DNA of 37,167 bases from NCBI GenBank assembly GCA_964347035.1, contig CAYFXE010000028.1:1-37167 (forward strand), read 5' to 3'. This DNA is from CAYFXE01 sp964347035 (GTDB lineage Bacteria; Acidobacteriota; Aminicenantia; Aminicenantales; Aminicenantaceae). Made by a program: the position numbers and the translations under genes. Under the pieces are notes generated by a model. The model was not told the origin of the DNA. It ran no database searches and saw only the letters and a list, made by a program, of their open reading frames with translations. Shown piece after piece: positions 1 to 8,111 of this stretch (position 1 is its first letter; each line of letters opens with the position of its first letter).

Positions 1-40
1 GATTTTCAGTCTCTCGCTCTACCGACTGAGCTACCTCGCC
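1..40 (-). tRNA. tRNA-Phe (GAA), truncated by window edge
   Basis: Read on the minus strand from position 40, the sequence shows a 7-base acceptor 5' strand (GGCGAGG), TA, a D-arm GCTC...GAGC with the loop AGTCGGTA, an anticodon 5' stem AGAGA and the anticodon loop CTGAAAA. The anticodon GAA specifies phenylalanine. The window ends inside the anticodon 3' stem, so the variable arm, T-arm and acceptor 3' strand lie outside. A TATAAT-like hexamer on the minus strand at 64-59 sits at a distance suitable for a -10 box, but I see no convincing -35. Confidence 0.9.
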
Positions 41-245
41 AGGTGATTATTCTTTTTTATTATATTAATTATAATAAATTACAATTTCTATTTTTTATAT
101 CTTGAATAAAATAAGACTTTAATTTTGTTTTCAGACGTGAAAAAACATCCAATACTTTTTGAGAAAAGGAACTGAAAATTTTTCTGTAGATATCTAATTC
201 AGTTGTCATCTGCCCTAAAAAAATATCTCATCTTTTCTTTAAAGT

Positions 246-430
246 CAATCCTCTTTCTTCATCTTATTCTCCGGGGCCTCCATCGCCATTTTCATGCGAC
301 CAAAATCAGCGTGAAGATATTTCAACGTCGTCTCCACTTGGCTGTAGCCAAGAACCTTCATGATATCTGCCAGGCAACGCTCTTTCCTATCGCCTCTGAA
401 ACCATGATCGTTGATACTGTCAATGGAGTC
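246..430 (-). pseudogene. Remnant of a tyrosine recombinase (integrase/Xer-type) C-terminus
   Basis: The minus strand reads IMKVLGYSQVETTLKYLHAD and then runs about 20 residues to a TGA at 246-248. This is the hallmark C-terminal block of tyrosine recombinases: a (D)IxxxLGHS-type element, here LGYS, followed by TTxxYxH carrying the nucleophilic tyrosine. Upstream, within about 25 codons, the family resemblance disappears: there is no RHTF-type Arg-His motif and no start codon context. The reading frame runs into the palindromic repeat at 426-515. I read this as a decayed tail of an integrase whose body was lost or displaced. Catalytic function is not possible for such a fragment. Confidence 0.6.
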
Positions 431-515
431 AGACTTTGAAAAATTGAGTACTCCTGTAGATCAGAAAAAAGATTTTTGCAACAGCTGTTAACTCAAATTT
501 TCAAAGTCTGACCCC
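426..515. repeat. GGGGTCAG-family palindrome, copy 1
   Basis: The left arm (426-449) begins GAGTCAGACTTTGA and the right arm (491-515) ends TCAAAGTCTGACCCC. The arms are complementary over about 24 bases with two mismatches, around a loop of about 41 bases. The outer ends match the ends of the two palindromes at 22402-22482 and 31534-31636, while the interior differs (ACTTTGA instead of GCTTC). It overlaps the broken upstream edge of the recombinase remnant. Confidence 0.7.
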
Positions 516-557
516 GATCTTGACTAATCCTGGAGCTCATGTTACGTTCAATTTCAG

Positions 558-1541
558 ATGAAGATTGCCGCTCTCCTTCCTCACGTTGAGATATTTGGGG
601 GCGTGAGGCGATATATCGAAATCGGTAACGCCCTCTCTCGCCGAGGCCATGAATTCGTGCTTTTTCATCCTACGGGGACCCCCCCAGAATGGCTGACCTT
701 CAACGGTCGGACAGAGTCTTTCTCATCCCTGACGAAGGAGACCTTTGATTTCGGCCTCTGCAGCGAGTATTCCATTTTATCCCAGTTTGAGCGACTCAAT
801 GCCCGAACCAAGTATTTCTATTTCTTACTGGAAGGGCACAAAAGAGAAAAAGAGGTCATCCGGCAGGGCTACTTTTTTCTCGGAAATTCTGAAGGCATGT
901 GCCGCCGGATTGAGAAAAAATACAGGGTGAGTTGTCTTAGAGCTACGGGTGGGGTGAACACCGAGATTTTTTATCCACTAGAGAAAGAAAAGAGGACAAA
1001 AGAATTTCGGATACTCTGTTATGGGAGGCTTTATCGGAAGAGAAAGGGCATCCACCAGGTGATTCGGGCGGTCGAGAAACTTTACAGGAGGTTTTCCTAT
1101 CTAAAGCTTCTCCTCTTCGACAGTCTTGTAGGAAGGGAAAAACAGGATCCTCGTCAGATCGTCCAGACCAGGGTGCCTCATGAATTTTATCTCAATTTGC
1201 CTCAATCTAAGATGGCCTGGCTGTACTCTCAGGCCGATGTATTTGTCAGTGCTGAGAGGAGGGCGGGGTGGTCAAACACAACAGCCGAAGCCATGGCCTG
1301 TCGAATACCCGTGGTCTGCACACCGAGTGGTACCAGGGATTTTGCTTTTCATGAGCGGACAGCTCTGGTGGCTCCTTTTCCCCTCTCTGTCTTTCTATAT
1401 TATCAGCTGAAGAAGCTTATCCAGGATGACGAGCTCCGACAACGCCTGGCTCTGGAAGGCTACAGGGGAATCCTGGCTTTTACCTGGAGTGCCTTGGCTG
1501 AAAGATTAGAGGATATATTTAAAAGAAGATCTAATCAGTGA
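558..1541 (+). CDS. Glycosyltransferase family 4 (GT-B fold)
   Basis: The 327-residue product is a cytoplasmic or membrane-peripheral glycosyltransferase that would move a sugar from a nucleotide donor to an envelope polysaccharide, lipid or similar acceptor. The N-terminus has the glycine-rich acceptor-domain loop FGGVRRYIEIGNALSRRGHE (about residues 13-32). The C-terminal domain has the donor-site segment AEAMACRIPVVCTPSGTRDF followed by LVAP (about 243-272), typical of GT4 enzymes. At 327 residues it is slightly shorter than most members, which have 350-400. The ATG at 558 has no obvious Shine-Dalgarno sequence. The gene stands alone, downstream of repeats and a recombinase remnant, and its stop codon lies inside a CAGTGAGT octamer array. 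The sugar and acceptor cannot be inferred from sequence alone. Confidence 0.85.
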   Translation: MKIAALLPHVEIFGGVRRYIEIGNALSRRGHEFVLFHPTGTPPEWLTFNGRTESFSSLTKETFDFGLCSEYSILSQFERLNARTKYFYFLLEGHKREKEVIRQGYFFLGNSEGMCRRIEKKYRVSCLRATGGVNTEIFYPLEKEKRTKEFRILCYGRLYRKRKGIHQVIRAVEKLYRRFSYLKLLLFDSLVGREKQDPRQIVQTRVPHEFYLNLPQSKMAWLYSQADVFVSAERRAGWSNTTAEAMACRIPVVCTPSGTRDFAFHERTALVAPFPLSVFLYYQLKKLIQDDELRQRLALEGYRGILAFTWSALAERLEDIFKRRSNQ

Positions 1542-1560
1542 GTCAGTGACTCAGTCACTC
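1536..1560. repeat. Octamer array CAGTGAGT/CAGTGACT/CAGTCACT
   Basis: Three consecutive 8-base units of the form CAGTSAST overlap the stop codon of the glycosyltransferase gene. The block is also nearly self-complementary. Related arrays occur at 22361-22397 and 31411-31507. Confidence 0.6.
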
Positions 1561-1682
1561 CGGCTCTTCTTTAATCAAAAAAAAATGACGCTTTCTGAGT
1601 TACTGGGTAAATGAGTTTCGGGTGGTTAAATTGAAATAGGAGAGGGGTTGTGATATTCTTTTCCAATAGAGGAATTAGCCAC

Positions 1683-1907
1683 ATGCAAGAGAATGAAATT
1701 AAAGAAGTTTTGCTGAAGGAAAATGAAGAATTCAAGAAAGCATTCCGGCAGCACCAAGGATTTGAAAAGAAAATCGAGGCATTCAAGAAGAGAGGCTTTC
1801 TCTCTGAAGCGGAGAAGCTCAAGGTGAAAGAACTGAAGAAAAAAAAGCTCGTTCTCAAAGATAAGATGTATTATCTGATGACAGAATACAGGAAATCTCT
1901 CCGGTAA
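1683..1907 (+). CDS. DUF465 (YdcH-like) small helical protein
   Basis: The 74-residue product is highly charged and predicted to be an antiparallel helical hairpin. It shows an EENxxFKxxxxxHxxxxxxI-like first helix (KENEEFKKAFRQHQGFEKKI) and a second half AEKLKVKELKKKKLVLKDKM that matches the DUF465 pattern of a lysine-rich stretch followed by LKD. The function of this family is unknown. I chose the ATG at 1683 because AGAGG at about 1667-1671 sits 11 bases upstream; a longer frame from a GTG at 1650 would add 11 residues not expected for the family. It lies 10 bases before the dehydrogenase-like gene and is probably cotranscribed with it. Confidence 0.75.
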   Translation: MQENEIKEVLLKENEEFKKAFRQHQGFEKKIEAFKKRGFLSEAEKLKVKELKKKKLVLKDKMYYLMTEYRKSLR

Positions 1908-1917
1908 TTCGTTTGTC

Positions 1918-2946
1918 ATGAAAGTTAAGAAAAAGATCAGATTGGCCTTAGTGGGAACAGATTCTCTGTGCGGTAAAGAAATGAAGGATGTTCTAAACGC
2001 TAATAGACTGTTTTTTGACAGCATAGATTTCTTCGACACCGATGTGAAAGAAGAATACAGCAAGCTTACTGAATTTCGAGGAGAGCCAAAAGTCATCCAC
2101 CATATCAAGAGAGATTCTCTACTCGATTCAGACCTAGTCTTCTTAGCCGCAGATCATGAGACAAACAGAGAGTTCGGAAGTTTCGCCGAGAAACAAGACT
2201 TTCAAGCGATCGATCTCAGCGGGACGTTTAATACCGAGAAAGAGATTCCCATCGTGGTGGCTGGGATCAATGACAGGTCTATTCTCAGAGAAAAACCAGG
2301 AATCGTGGCCAATCCCCATCCTGTGACGATCATGCTTTCCCATGTCTTTGATGCGATCCACCGAGAGTTTAAATTAGAGAAAGCCGTCACGTTCGTCCTG
2401 CAGCCTGTTTCTGCTTTCGATAAGTCCGGTATCGAAGAACTGGCCAGCCAAAGCTTTGCTATCTTAAACAGTTCGGCCCTTACCAAGAAGGTCTTCAAAG
2501 CCCAGATCGCCTTCAACCTCCTCTCCCATACAGAATCACTGGACGAAGATGGCTTTGACACGGTTGAGAAGCAAGTCATGTCCGAGGTCAAGAGGGTTCT
2601 AGGAATTAAGGAATTGCCTCTCACCCTATCCATCATCCAAGCTCCTGTGTTTCACACCTATTCCATCATGATCTATCTTGAGCTCAAAAAGAGAGTAAAC
2701 CTCCAAGCGATGAAAAATCTCTTCAAAGGATCACCCTATTTCAAATTGGCTTCTCCGACTCTTTCCTCCCTGGCCTCTTGTGTTTCGGTTGCAGGTAAGG
2801 ATGAAATTTACATCGGTCAGATTAAGAAGGTTAATACACTCCCCAACAGTTTCTGGCTCTGGGCTGTTGCGGATAATTTGACCCGGGGATCTGCCTTGAA
2901 TGCCTTCGAGATTGCCGAGCAGATTTTATCGGCTCGAAGGGCTTAG
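1918..2946 (+). CDS. Aspartate-semialdehyde dehydrogenase-like protein lacking catalytic residues (USG-1-like)
   Basis: The 342-residue product has the overall ASADH layout: an N-terminal Rossmann segment (IRLALVGTDSLCGKEM, residues 7-22), DLSGTF at about 99-104, a middle segment PVSAFDKSGIEEL (163-175) and a C-terminal dimerization region. The family's active-site NPNCxT appears here as NPHPVT (132-137), so the nucleophilic cysteine is replaced. The RVPVxxGHS block that carries the catalytic histidine reads QAPVFHTYS (241-249). Loss of both groups argues against dehydrogenase activity and recalls the catalytically dead paralogue called USG-1. It lies just downstream of the DUF465 gene and 3 bases before an ABC exporter gene. 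The biological role is unknown; a structural or regulatory role is inference. Confidence 0.75.
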   Translation: MKVKKKIRLALVGTDSLCGKEMKDVLNANRLFFDSIDFFDTDVKEEYSKLTEFRGEPKVIHHIKRDSLLDSDLVFLAADHETNREFGSFAEKQDFQAIDLSGTFNTEKEIPIVVAGINDRSILREKPGIVANPHPVTIMLSHVFDAIHREFKLEKAVTFVLQPVSAFDKSGIEELASQSFAILNSSALTKKVFKAQIAFNLLSHTESLDEDGFDTVEKQVMSEVKRVLGIKELPLTLSIIQAPVFHTYSIMIYLELKKRVNLQAMKNLFKGSPYFKLASPTLSSLASCVSVAGKDEIYIGQIKKVNTLPNSFWLWAVADNLTRGSALNAFEIAEQILSARRA

Positions 2947-2949
2947 GGA

Positions 2950-4752
2950 ATGAAAGAAATACTCCAGCTGCTCAAGCTCACCCTCCAAGAGAAAAAGATT
3001 CTTATCCTTTCCTTTGTCTTTACCATAGTCGTCTCCTTTTTTACCTATATCTTTGTGAACCTGGTACAACCCATTATCGACGAAATGCTTCAACTAGCGC
3101 CTCAATCTGTTTCTGGAAAGACGAGTCTGCTGGCCTTCGTCTTCAAGACATTGCAGGTGACGAAAGAGCAACTCATGTGGCTCATCCCTCTTATCCTCGT
3201 CATCGTGATTTTCGGGAAGGGGCTGTTCACATTCCTCTCCTCCTATTTTATGAAATCCGTCGGGCATAAAGTCGTCAGAAAAGTGAGGAATGATCTTTAT
3301 GAACACCTGGTATACCAGTCCACGAATTTCTTCGATCGCAAGCCCACGGGCGAGTTGATGTCGCGTTTGACAAGCGATGTGGATAAATTACAACAGGCTG
3401 TCTCGGGCAGCATGGGAGATTTAATCCAAGAAATCTTCATCCTGTTTGCCCTTGTCATCTATATCTTTGTCACAGATTGGCGGTTGGCTCTGGCCTCTTT
3501 TGTCATAACGCCCCTGGCCGTGATTCCCCTGGTCGCCTTCAGCCGACAGCTCAAGAAAAAGGGCAAGCTGAATCAAATCAGGATGTCCGAAATATACAAT
3601 CTTCTTCATGAAAGCATAACCGGGAACAAGATCGTCAAGGCCTTCACCATGGAGAAGTTCGAGATCAGAAAGTTCTTCCAGGCCACCCTCAACTACTTCA
3701 AAACAAGCCTCAAACTGGCCTGGATCGGGAGCCTTTCGTCGCCGTTCATGGAGTTTATGGGCGGAGTCGTTGGAGCGTTCATCCTCGTGGTCGGGACCAC
3801 GAGGATTGCTCAAGGATACATTAGCCCAGGGGATTTTGGCTCCTTTGTCATGGCCATCTTCATGATGTACACGCCTATCAAGAGGTTAAGCCGAGCCAAC
3901 AACACAATCCAGCAGGGTGTCGCCTGTTATGAAAGGATTAAAGAGATTCTGGAGGATACTCCTCAGATCCAGGACCATCCCTTTGCTTTTCCGCTTCCTC
4001 CTATCAAAGGAAGGGTTAATTTCGAAAACGTCTCCTTCAGCTATAACGAGGCACGGCCTGTCCTACATGGCGTCAATTTTGAGGCCAAGGCTTGTAAAAC
4101 CATGGCTCTCGTCGGGCTAAGCGGCGCAGGCAAGACCACCATCATAAATCTCATTTCCCGTTTTTACGACCCAACTTCAGGAAGAATCACCATTGATGAT
4201 ATCGATATCCGACAGGTCAACCTGGACTCTCTGCGGTCTCAGATCGGCCTGGTGACCCAGGAGCTCATCCTGTTCAACGACACTGTCCGTAACAACATTG
4301 CTTATGGGCTGGAAGATATTCCACTCGAGAAGATCAAACGAGCCGCCAAAGCGGCCAAGGCTCATGATTTTATCGAACAGCTTCCTCTGGGATATGAGAC
4401 ACGGATCGGAGAAAAAGGGGCTCTGCTCTCCAGCGGACAGAGACAGCGATTAGCGATTGCTCGAGCTTTGCTCAAGGACCCCCCGATTCTCATCCTCGAT
4501 GAGGCCACATCTGCTCTGGATTCGGAGTCAGAGAGGCTCATCCAGGTGGCTGTGGCTAACCTGATGAAGAATAGAACGACATTCGTCATCGCTCACCGCC
4601 TCTCCACAATCCGAAACGCGGATACAATCCTGGTGGTGGATAAAGGCCGGATTGCCGAAATCGGCTCGCACGAGCAGCTGTGTCAGAAAAACGGCATCTA
4701 CAAAAAGCTGTATGATCTTCAGTTTCCTGAAGAGAAGGAGGAGATGCTTTGA
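2950..4752 (+). CDS. ABC exporter, fused membrane and ATPase domains (MsbA/lipid-drug type)
   Basis: The 600-residue half-transporter has an N-terminal six-helix membrane domain (about residues 15-325) including the segment NxxxxxTGELMSRLTSDVD near 130-143, typical of type IV ABC exporters. A C-terminal ATPase follows with Walker A GLSGAGKTT (about 388-396), Q-loop VTQE, signature LSSGQRQRL (about 492-500, with LSSG in place of LSGG), Walker B ILILDEATSALD and switch IAHRLST. It should work as a homodimer in the inner membrane. Lipid A core or another lipid is a plausible cargo by analogy with MsbA, but substrate cannot be read from the sequence. The AAGGAGG near its 3' end serves as the ribosome-binding site of the next gene, which overlaps it by 4 bases. 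Confidence 0.9.
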   Translation: MKEILQLLKLTLQEKKILILSFVFTIVVSFFTYIFVNLVQPIIDEMLQLAPQSVSGKTSLLAFVFKTLQVTKEQLMWLIPLILVIVIFGKGLFTFLSSYFMKSVGHKVVRKVRNDLYEHLVYQSTNFFDRKPTGELMSRLTSDVDKLQQAVSGSMGDLIQEIFILFALVIYIFVTDWRLALASFVITPLAVIPLVAFSRQLKKKGKLNQIRMSEIYNLLHESITGNKIVKAFTMEKFEIRKFFQATLNYFKTSLKLAWIGSLSSPFMEFMGGVVGAFILVVGTTRIAQGYISPGDFGSFVMAIFMMYTPIKRLSRANNTIQQGVACYERIKEILEDTPQIQDHPFAFPLPPIKGRVNFENVSFSYNEARPVLHGVNFEAKACKTMALVGLSGAGKTTIINLISRFYDPTSGRITIDDIDIRQVNLDSLRSQIGLVTQELILFNDTVRNNIAYGLEDIPLEKIKRAAKAAKAHDFIEQLPLGYETRIGEKGALLSSGQRQRLAIARALLKDPPILILDEATSALDSESERLIQVAVANLMKNRTTFVIAHRLSTIRNADTILVVDKGRIAEIGSHEQLCQKNGIYKKLYDLQFPEEKEEML

Positions 4753-5627
4753 TCCAGAGTATGACTGGTTATGCGGAGAGGAAGATCGGATATCAACATC
4801 TTTCCGCTAAAATGAGTATCAAAACTCTCAATCATCGCTTCCTCGACTGGCACTATAGGGGCACTCAGATAGGAAGCATCGAGAATAAGCTCAGAACAAT
4901 CTGCCAGAAAAAGCTTTACAGGGGAAGGGTAGAGGTCTCTTTAGAGCTACACTTTCTGGACCCCTCGAGGTGGGAGGTTTCGTTCAACGAGGATCTATTG
5001 AAAAGAATACTCTCCTCCCTCGGGAGAATTCACTCGGAGAAAGAAAGCTCGTTCACCTTTTCGATCGATAATATCTTCTCTATCCCTCATGCGGTGGAGA
5101 TAAAAAGGAAGGATCTCACCAGGGAAGAGGTGTCATTCTTAGAAAGACATTTTGAGATGACGCTCGGGGATCTTATAAAGTCTCGGCTAAGAGAAGGTCG
5201 CCAACTCAAACGGGCAATTCAAGCCTGTGTTCGACGGATCAACCAGGTCATAAGAAGGCTGGATAGGCAAGCCAGAAGACATCCCTTAACCATACGGAAG
5301 AAATTAGAACAGAGATTAAAAGAGCTCAAATCTGAGGCCGCGCTTTCAGAAGAGAGAATTGCCGAGGAAACCGCCTACCTCGCTCAGCGGTACGATTTGA
5401 CCGAAGAGGTCACGCGGCTCAAGTACCATTTGAATCATCTAGAGGAGCTCCTCACTCTCGAGACAAAGGAAGCTGTAGGCAAGAAACTTGATTTCGTCGC
5501 TCAGGAGTTATTCAGGGAGACGAATACTATAAATTCCAAAGCCCAAGATATTGAAATCATTAAAGAGAGCCTAACCATCAAGAGTGAAATCGAAAGCATC
5601 AGACAGCAGGTCCAGAATATCGAGTAA
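4749..5627 (+). CDS. yicC: YicC-family protein (YicC/YloC endoribonuclease family)
   Basis: The 292-residue product begins (M)IQSMTGYAERK, the characteristic YicC N-terminus, and has the family's C-terminal half with KLEQRLKEL and FVAQELFRETNTINSKAQD. Members have been linked to RNA turnover in stationary phase. The start is a TTG overlapping the TGA of the ABC exporter (TTGA) and is preceded by AAGGAGG at optimal distance; the MTG motif just inside confirms the frame. It is followed 30 bases later by guanylate kinase, the usual yicC-gmk pairing. Confidence 0.9.
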   Translation: MIQSMTGYAERKIGYQHLSAKMSIKTLNHRFLDWHYRGTQIGSIENKLRTICQKKLYRGRVEVSLELHFLDPSRWEVSFNEDLLKRILSSLGRIHSEKESSFTFSIDNIFSIPHAVEIKRKDLTREEVSFLERHFEMTLGDLIKSRLREGRQLKRAIQACVRRINQVIRRLDRQARRHPLTIRKKLEQRLKELKSEAALSEERIAEETAYLAQRYDLTEEVTRLKYHLNHLEELLTLETKEAVGKKLDFVAQELFRETNTINSKAQDIEIIKESLTIKSEIESIRQQVQNIE

Positions 5628-5657
5628 AATCCAAGAAATGCGAAAGAGAGGGGATAG

Positions 5658-6260
5658 ATGCTTTTTGTGATCAGCGGTCCTTCTGGTTGCGGGAAATCTA
5701 CGCTCGTTAAAAGGGCTATGTCAGAAATGAACAACGTGGATTTCTCTATCTCCCATACGACGCGTAAGAAGCGCAGGTTTGAACAGGACAAGAAGGATTA
5801 TTATTTTGTCTCTAAAGCCGAATTCGAAGAGATGATCGAGACAGATAGATTCGCGGAATGGGCTAAAGTTCACGGACATTATTACGGAACATCAAAAAGA
5901 GAAATCGAGACTAAGGGGGCAAAAAAGGATCTTCTTCTGGATATCGATGTTCAGGGAGCTCGACAGATAAAGGAAAAGTACAAGAAAGCCATCTTCGTGT
6001 TCATCCTGCCACCTGTCTATAAAGAACTCAAGGCAAGGCTGGAGAAAAGAGGAGATGAATCGCTGGGGGCAATCGGGAAAAGGCTCGAGACGGCCAAAAA
6101 AGAAATCAGGTCTTATCCTGAGTTCGATTATATCGTGATTAACGACTCTCTAAAAAAAGCCATCAAAGAGCTGGTTTCGGTCATCTTGAGCACGAGATGC
6201 AAACTCGATGTGCGTCAAAAGGATATTCTACCCATCCTCAGGAGTTTTATCGAAGATTGA
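5658..6260 (+). CDS. gmk: Guanylate kinase
   Basis: The 200-residue product phosphorylates GMP to GDP using ATP in the cytoplasm. It starts with the P-loop GPSGCGKST (residues 7-15) and continues with the GMP-binding segment SHTTRKKRRFEQDKKDYYFV, the region FAEWAKVHGHYYGTSK and DIDVQGARQIK, all diagnostic. Length is normal for the family. A good ribosome-binding site (AGAGGGGATAG) precedes the ATG. In many bacteria the rpoZ (omega) gene lies between gmk and coaBC; here only 11 bases separate them, so that gene is absent from this position. Confidence 0.95.
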   Translation: MLFVISGPSGCGKSTLVKRAMSEMNNVDFSISHTTRKKRRFEQDKKDYYFVSKAEFEEMIETDRFAEWAKVHGHYYGTSKREIETKGAKKDLLLDIDVQGARQIKEKYKKAIFVFILPPVYKELKARLEKRGDESLGAIGKRLETAKKEIRSYPEFDYIVINDSLKKAIKELVSVILSTRCKLDVRQKDILPILRSFIED

Positions 6261-6271
6261 AGGAGAATAAG

Positions 6272-7465
6272 TTGGGGAAAGTCATTTTAGGAGTTAGCTC
6301 TTCTATCAGTATCTACAAATCGTGCGAGATCATTCGCCTGTTCCAGAAAGAGAATCATCCAGTTCAGGTTATCATGACCAAAAATGCTTCCCGAATGATC
6401 TCCCCGTTGCTTTTCTCAGCCCTATCCGGTCAAAAGGTCTTCATCGATGCTTTGGGGGATGATCGATCCGAGACCATCGATCATGTCGCTCTGACCGAAG
6501 ACGCCGATCTTCTCTGTGTAGCTCCAGCCACGGCCAACATCATCGGAAAATTCGCCTCTGGAGTGGCCGATGATTTCTTGTCTACATTCTTCAATGCCGT
6601 CCACTGTCCAGTGCTTGTGGCTCCTGCTATGAATCAGGAGATGTACCTTCATCGTCAAACCCAACAGAACATCCGAAAACTCAAAGAGAGTGGCGTTAGA
6701 TTCGTAGAGCCTGAAAAGGGATATTTGGCCTGCCGGGATGAGGGATGGGGGAGGTTGGCTTCTGTAGAGAAAATAGTAAAAGAAGGACTGAGGTTGATCA
6801 AGAAGACAAAGAGTCTCAAAGGCAAAAAGGTACTGGTGACTGCTGGGCCGACGCGCGAATTCCTCGACTCGGTCCGGTATCTGACCAACCGGTCTTCAGG
6901 CAAGATGGGGTATGAGCTGGCAGAAGAGGCGTGGAGGCGAGGTGCTTCGGTGGTGCTTGTTTCTGGACCAACCCATATTTTCCCGCCTCCAGGAGTCGAC
7001 TTTAAGCGAGTAGAGACGGCAGAAGAGATGGACAAGGAGGTGAGCCGTCATTTCGCCTCAGCGGATATCTTGATCATGGCCGCGGCGGTATCGGATTTTA
7101 AGTTTGCGGAGACCGCAGCAAGAAAGGTTAAAAAGAAAGACTTGGGAAAGAGCATAGATCTTGTCCAGACAAAAGACATCTTAAAAGGCCTAGCAAAGAA
7201 AAAAGCAGGAAAGATTCTTGTTGGTTTCGCCGCTGAAACAGAAAACATCGTGAAGAATGCTCGAAGAAAACTCAGAGAGAAGAACCTTGATTTGATTGTT
7301 GCTAACAATGTTTCGGAGGAAGGAGTTGGCTTTGAGTCCGATTATAACCAGGTGAGCCTTGTTTCGCTTGAAGGAAAGTCGATCCAGACCGGGAAGAGAA
7401 GCAAGCTGGAGATAAGCAGAATCATTCTCGATAAAGTTGAGGAGATCATTGGAAAAAGAGGCTGA
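6272..7465 (+). CDS. coaBC: Bifunctional phosphopantothenoylcysteine decarboxylase / phosphopantothenate-cysteine ligase
   Basis: The 397-residue product carries out two steps of coenzyme A synthesis: ligation of cysteine to 4'-phosphopantothenate and decarboxylation to 4'-phosphopantetheine. The N-terminal flavin-dependent CoaC domain has GVSSSISIYK, the catalytic His context IDHVALTEDADL, VAPATANIIGKFA, the PAMN motif and the cysteine loop ACRDEGWGRLAS. The CoaB domain starts at KKVLVTAGPTREFLD and contains NRSSGKMGYELAEEA and AAAVSDF. I place the start at TTG 6272, preceded by AAGGAG at six bases, because MGKVILGVSSS is the expected N-terminus. A longer in-frame extension into gmk has no family match. 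The 3' end overlaps the glycosylase gene. Confidence 0.93.
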   Translation: MGKVILGVSSSISIYKSCEIIRLFQKENHPVQVIMTKNASRMISPLLFSALSGQKVFIDALGDDRSETIDHVALTEDADLLCVAPATANIIGKFASGVADDFLSTFFNAVHCPVLVAPAMNQEMYLHRQTQQNIRKLKESGVRFVEPEKGYLACRDEGWGRLASVEKIVKEGLRLIKKTKSLKGKKVLVTAGPTREFLDSVRYLTNRSSGKMGYELAEEAWRRGASVVLVSGPTHIFPPPGVDFKRVETAEEMDKEVSRHFASADILIMAAAVSDFKFAETAARKVKKKDLGKSIDLVQTKDILKGLAKKKAGKILVGFAAETENIVKNARRKLREKNLDLIVANNVSEEGVGFESDYNQVSLVSLEGKSIQTGKRSKLEISRIILDKVEEIIGKRG

Positions 7466-8111
7466 AAAACTCATCTCCGATCTTGAGGAACGAGTCAAAC
7501 TTTTCTCGCAACTAGGAGTTGAATTTATATCATCCCGGGTGTGCTCGGATGATTCCTCTTATCAATCGTTGAGGAATAGAATTCTAGAATGTCAAAAATG
7601 CCCTCTCTCTCGAGAACGGATAAAAGCTGTGCCTGGAGAGGGGAATCTCGAGGCTGAGCTTATGTTCGTCGGTGAGGCTCCCGGTCGCGATGAAGACATA
7701 CAAGGAAAACCTTTTGTAGGAAAAGCCGGTCAACTTCTCACCAAGATCATCCAGGCCATGAGTCTTCAAAGGGAAGAGGTCTACATCACCAACGTGGTGA
7801 AATGTCGGCCACCGAACAATAGAACCCCTCAAAAACCAGAGATTGAAGAGTGTCAAGTTTACCTCATCGAACAGATCAAGATGATCAGCCCGCGGGTGAT
7901 CGTCACCTTAGGAAGGGTCGCCACTGATTTTTTTATCAAAAGTCGGTTGAGCATGACCTCTTTGAGAGGGGAATTTCACGATTTTGGCTCGATCCAGATC
8001 ATGCCCACCTTCCATCCTTCCTATATCATCCGGAATGAAAATAACAGAGCGATAAAGAAGATGGTTTGGGAGGATATGAAAAAAGTCATGGCCTTCTTGG
8101 GCAAAAAATGA
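7449..8111 (+). CDS. Family 4 uracil-DNA glycosylase (iron-sulfur type)
   Basis: The product, about 220 residues, removes uracil from DNA at the start of base-excision repair. Motif A is GEAPGRDED (75-83), followed by FVGKAGQLL, the segment TNVVKCRPPNNRTP, and motif B TFHPSYIIRN (about 196). Four cysteines (48, 51, 119, 135) fit the 4Fe-4S ligand pattern C-x2-C...C-x15-C of this family. The N-terminal 45 residues are a poorly conserved extension. Two TTG starts are possible: 7437, or 7449, which has GGAG four bases upstream. I prefer 7449, giving a 17-base overlap with coaBC. The reading frame ends in an ATGA overlap with priA. Confidence 0.9.
   Translation: MEKEAEKLISDLEERVKLFSQLGVEFISSRVCSDDSSYQSLRNRILECQKCPLSRERIKAVPGEGNLEAELMFVGEAPGRDEDIQGKPFVGKAGQLLTKIIQAMSLQREEVYITNVVKCRPPNNRTPQKPEIEECQVYLIEQIKMISPRVIVTLGRVATDFFIKSRLSMTSLRGEFHDFGSIQIMPTFHPSYIIRNENNRAIKKMVWEDMKKVMAFLGKK

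Noticed and set aside
203..439. Plus-strand frame of 78 codons
   Set aside because: It lies antisense to the recombinase remnant, whose minus-strand reading has clear family motifs; the plus frame has none.
1626..2108. Minus-strand frame of 160 codons
   Set aside because: Antisense to the DUF465 gene and the start of the dehydrogenase-like gene, both with family support; low-complexity Phe/Leu composition typical of a shadow of Lys/Glu-rich coding DNA.
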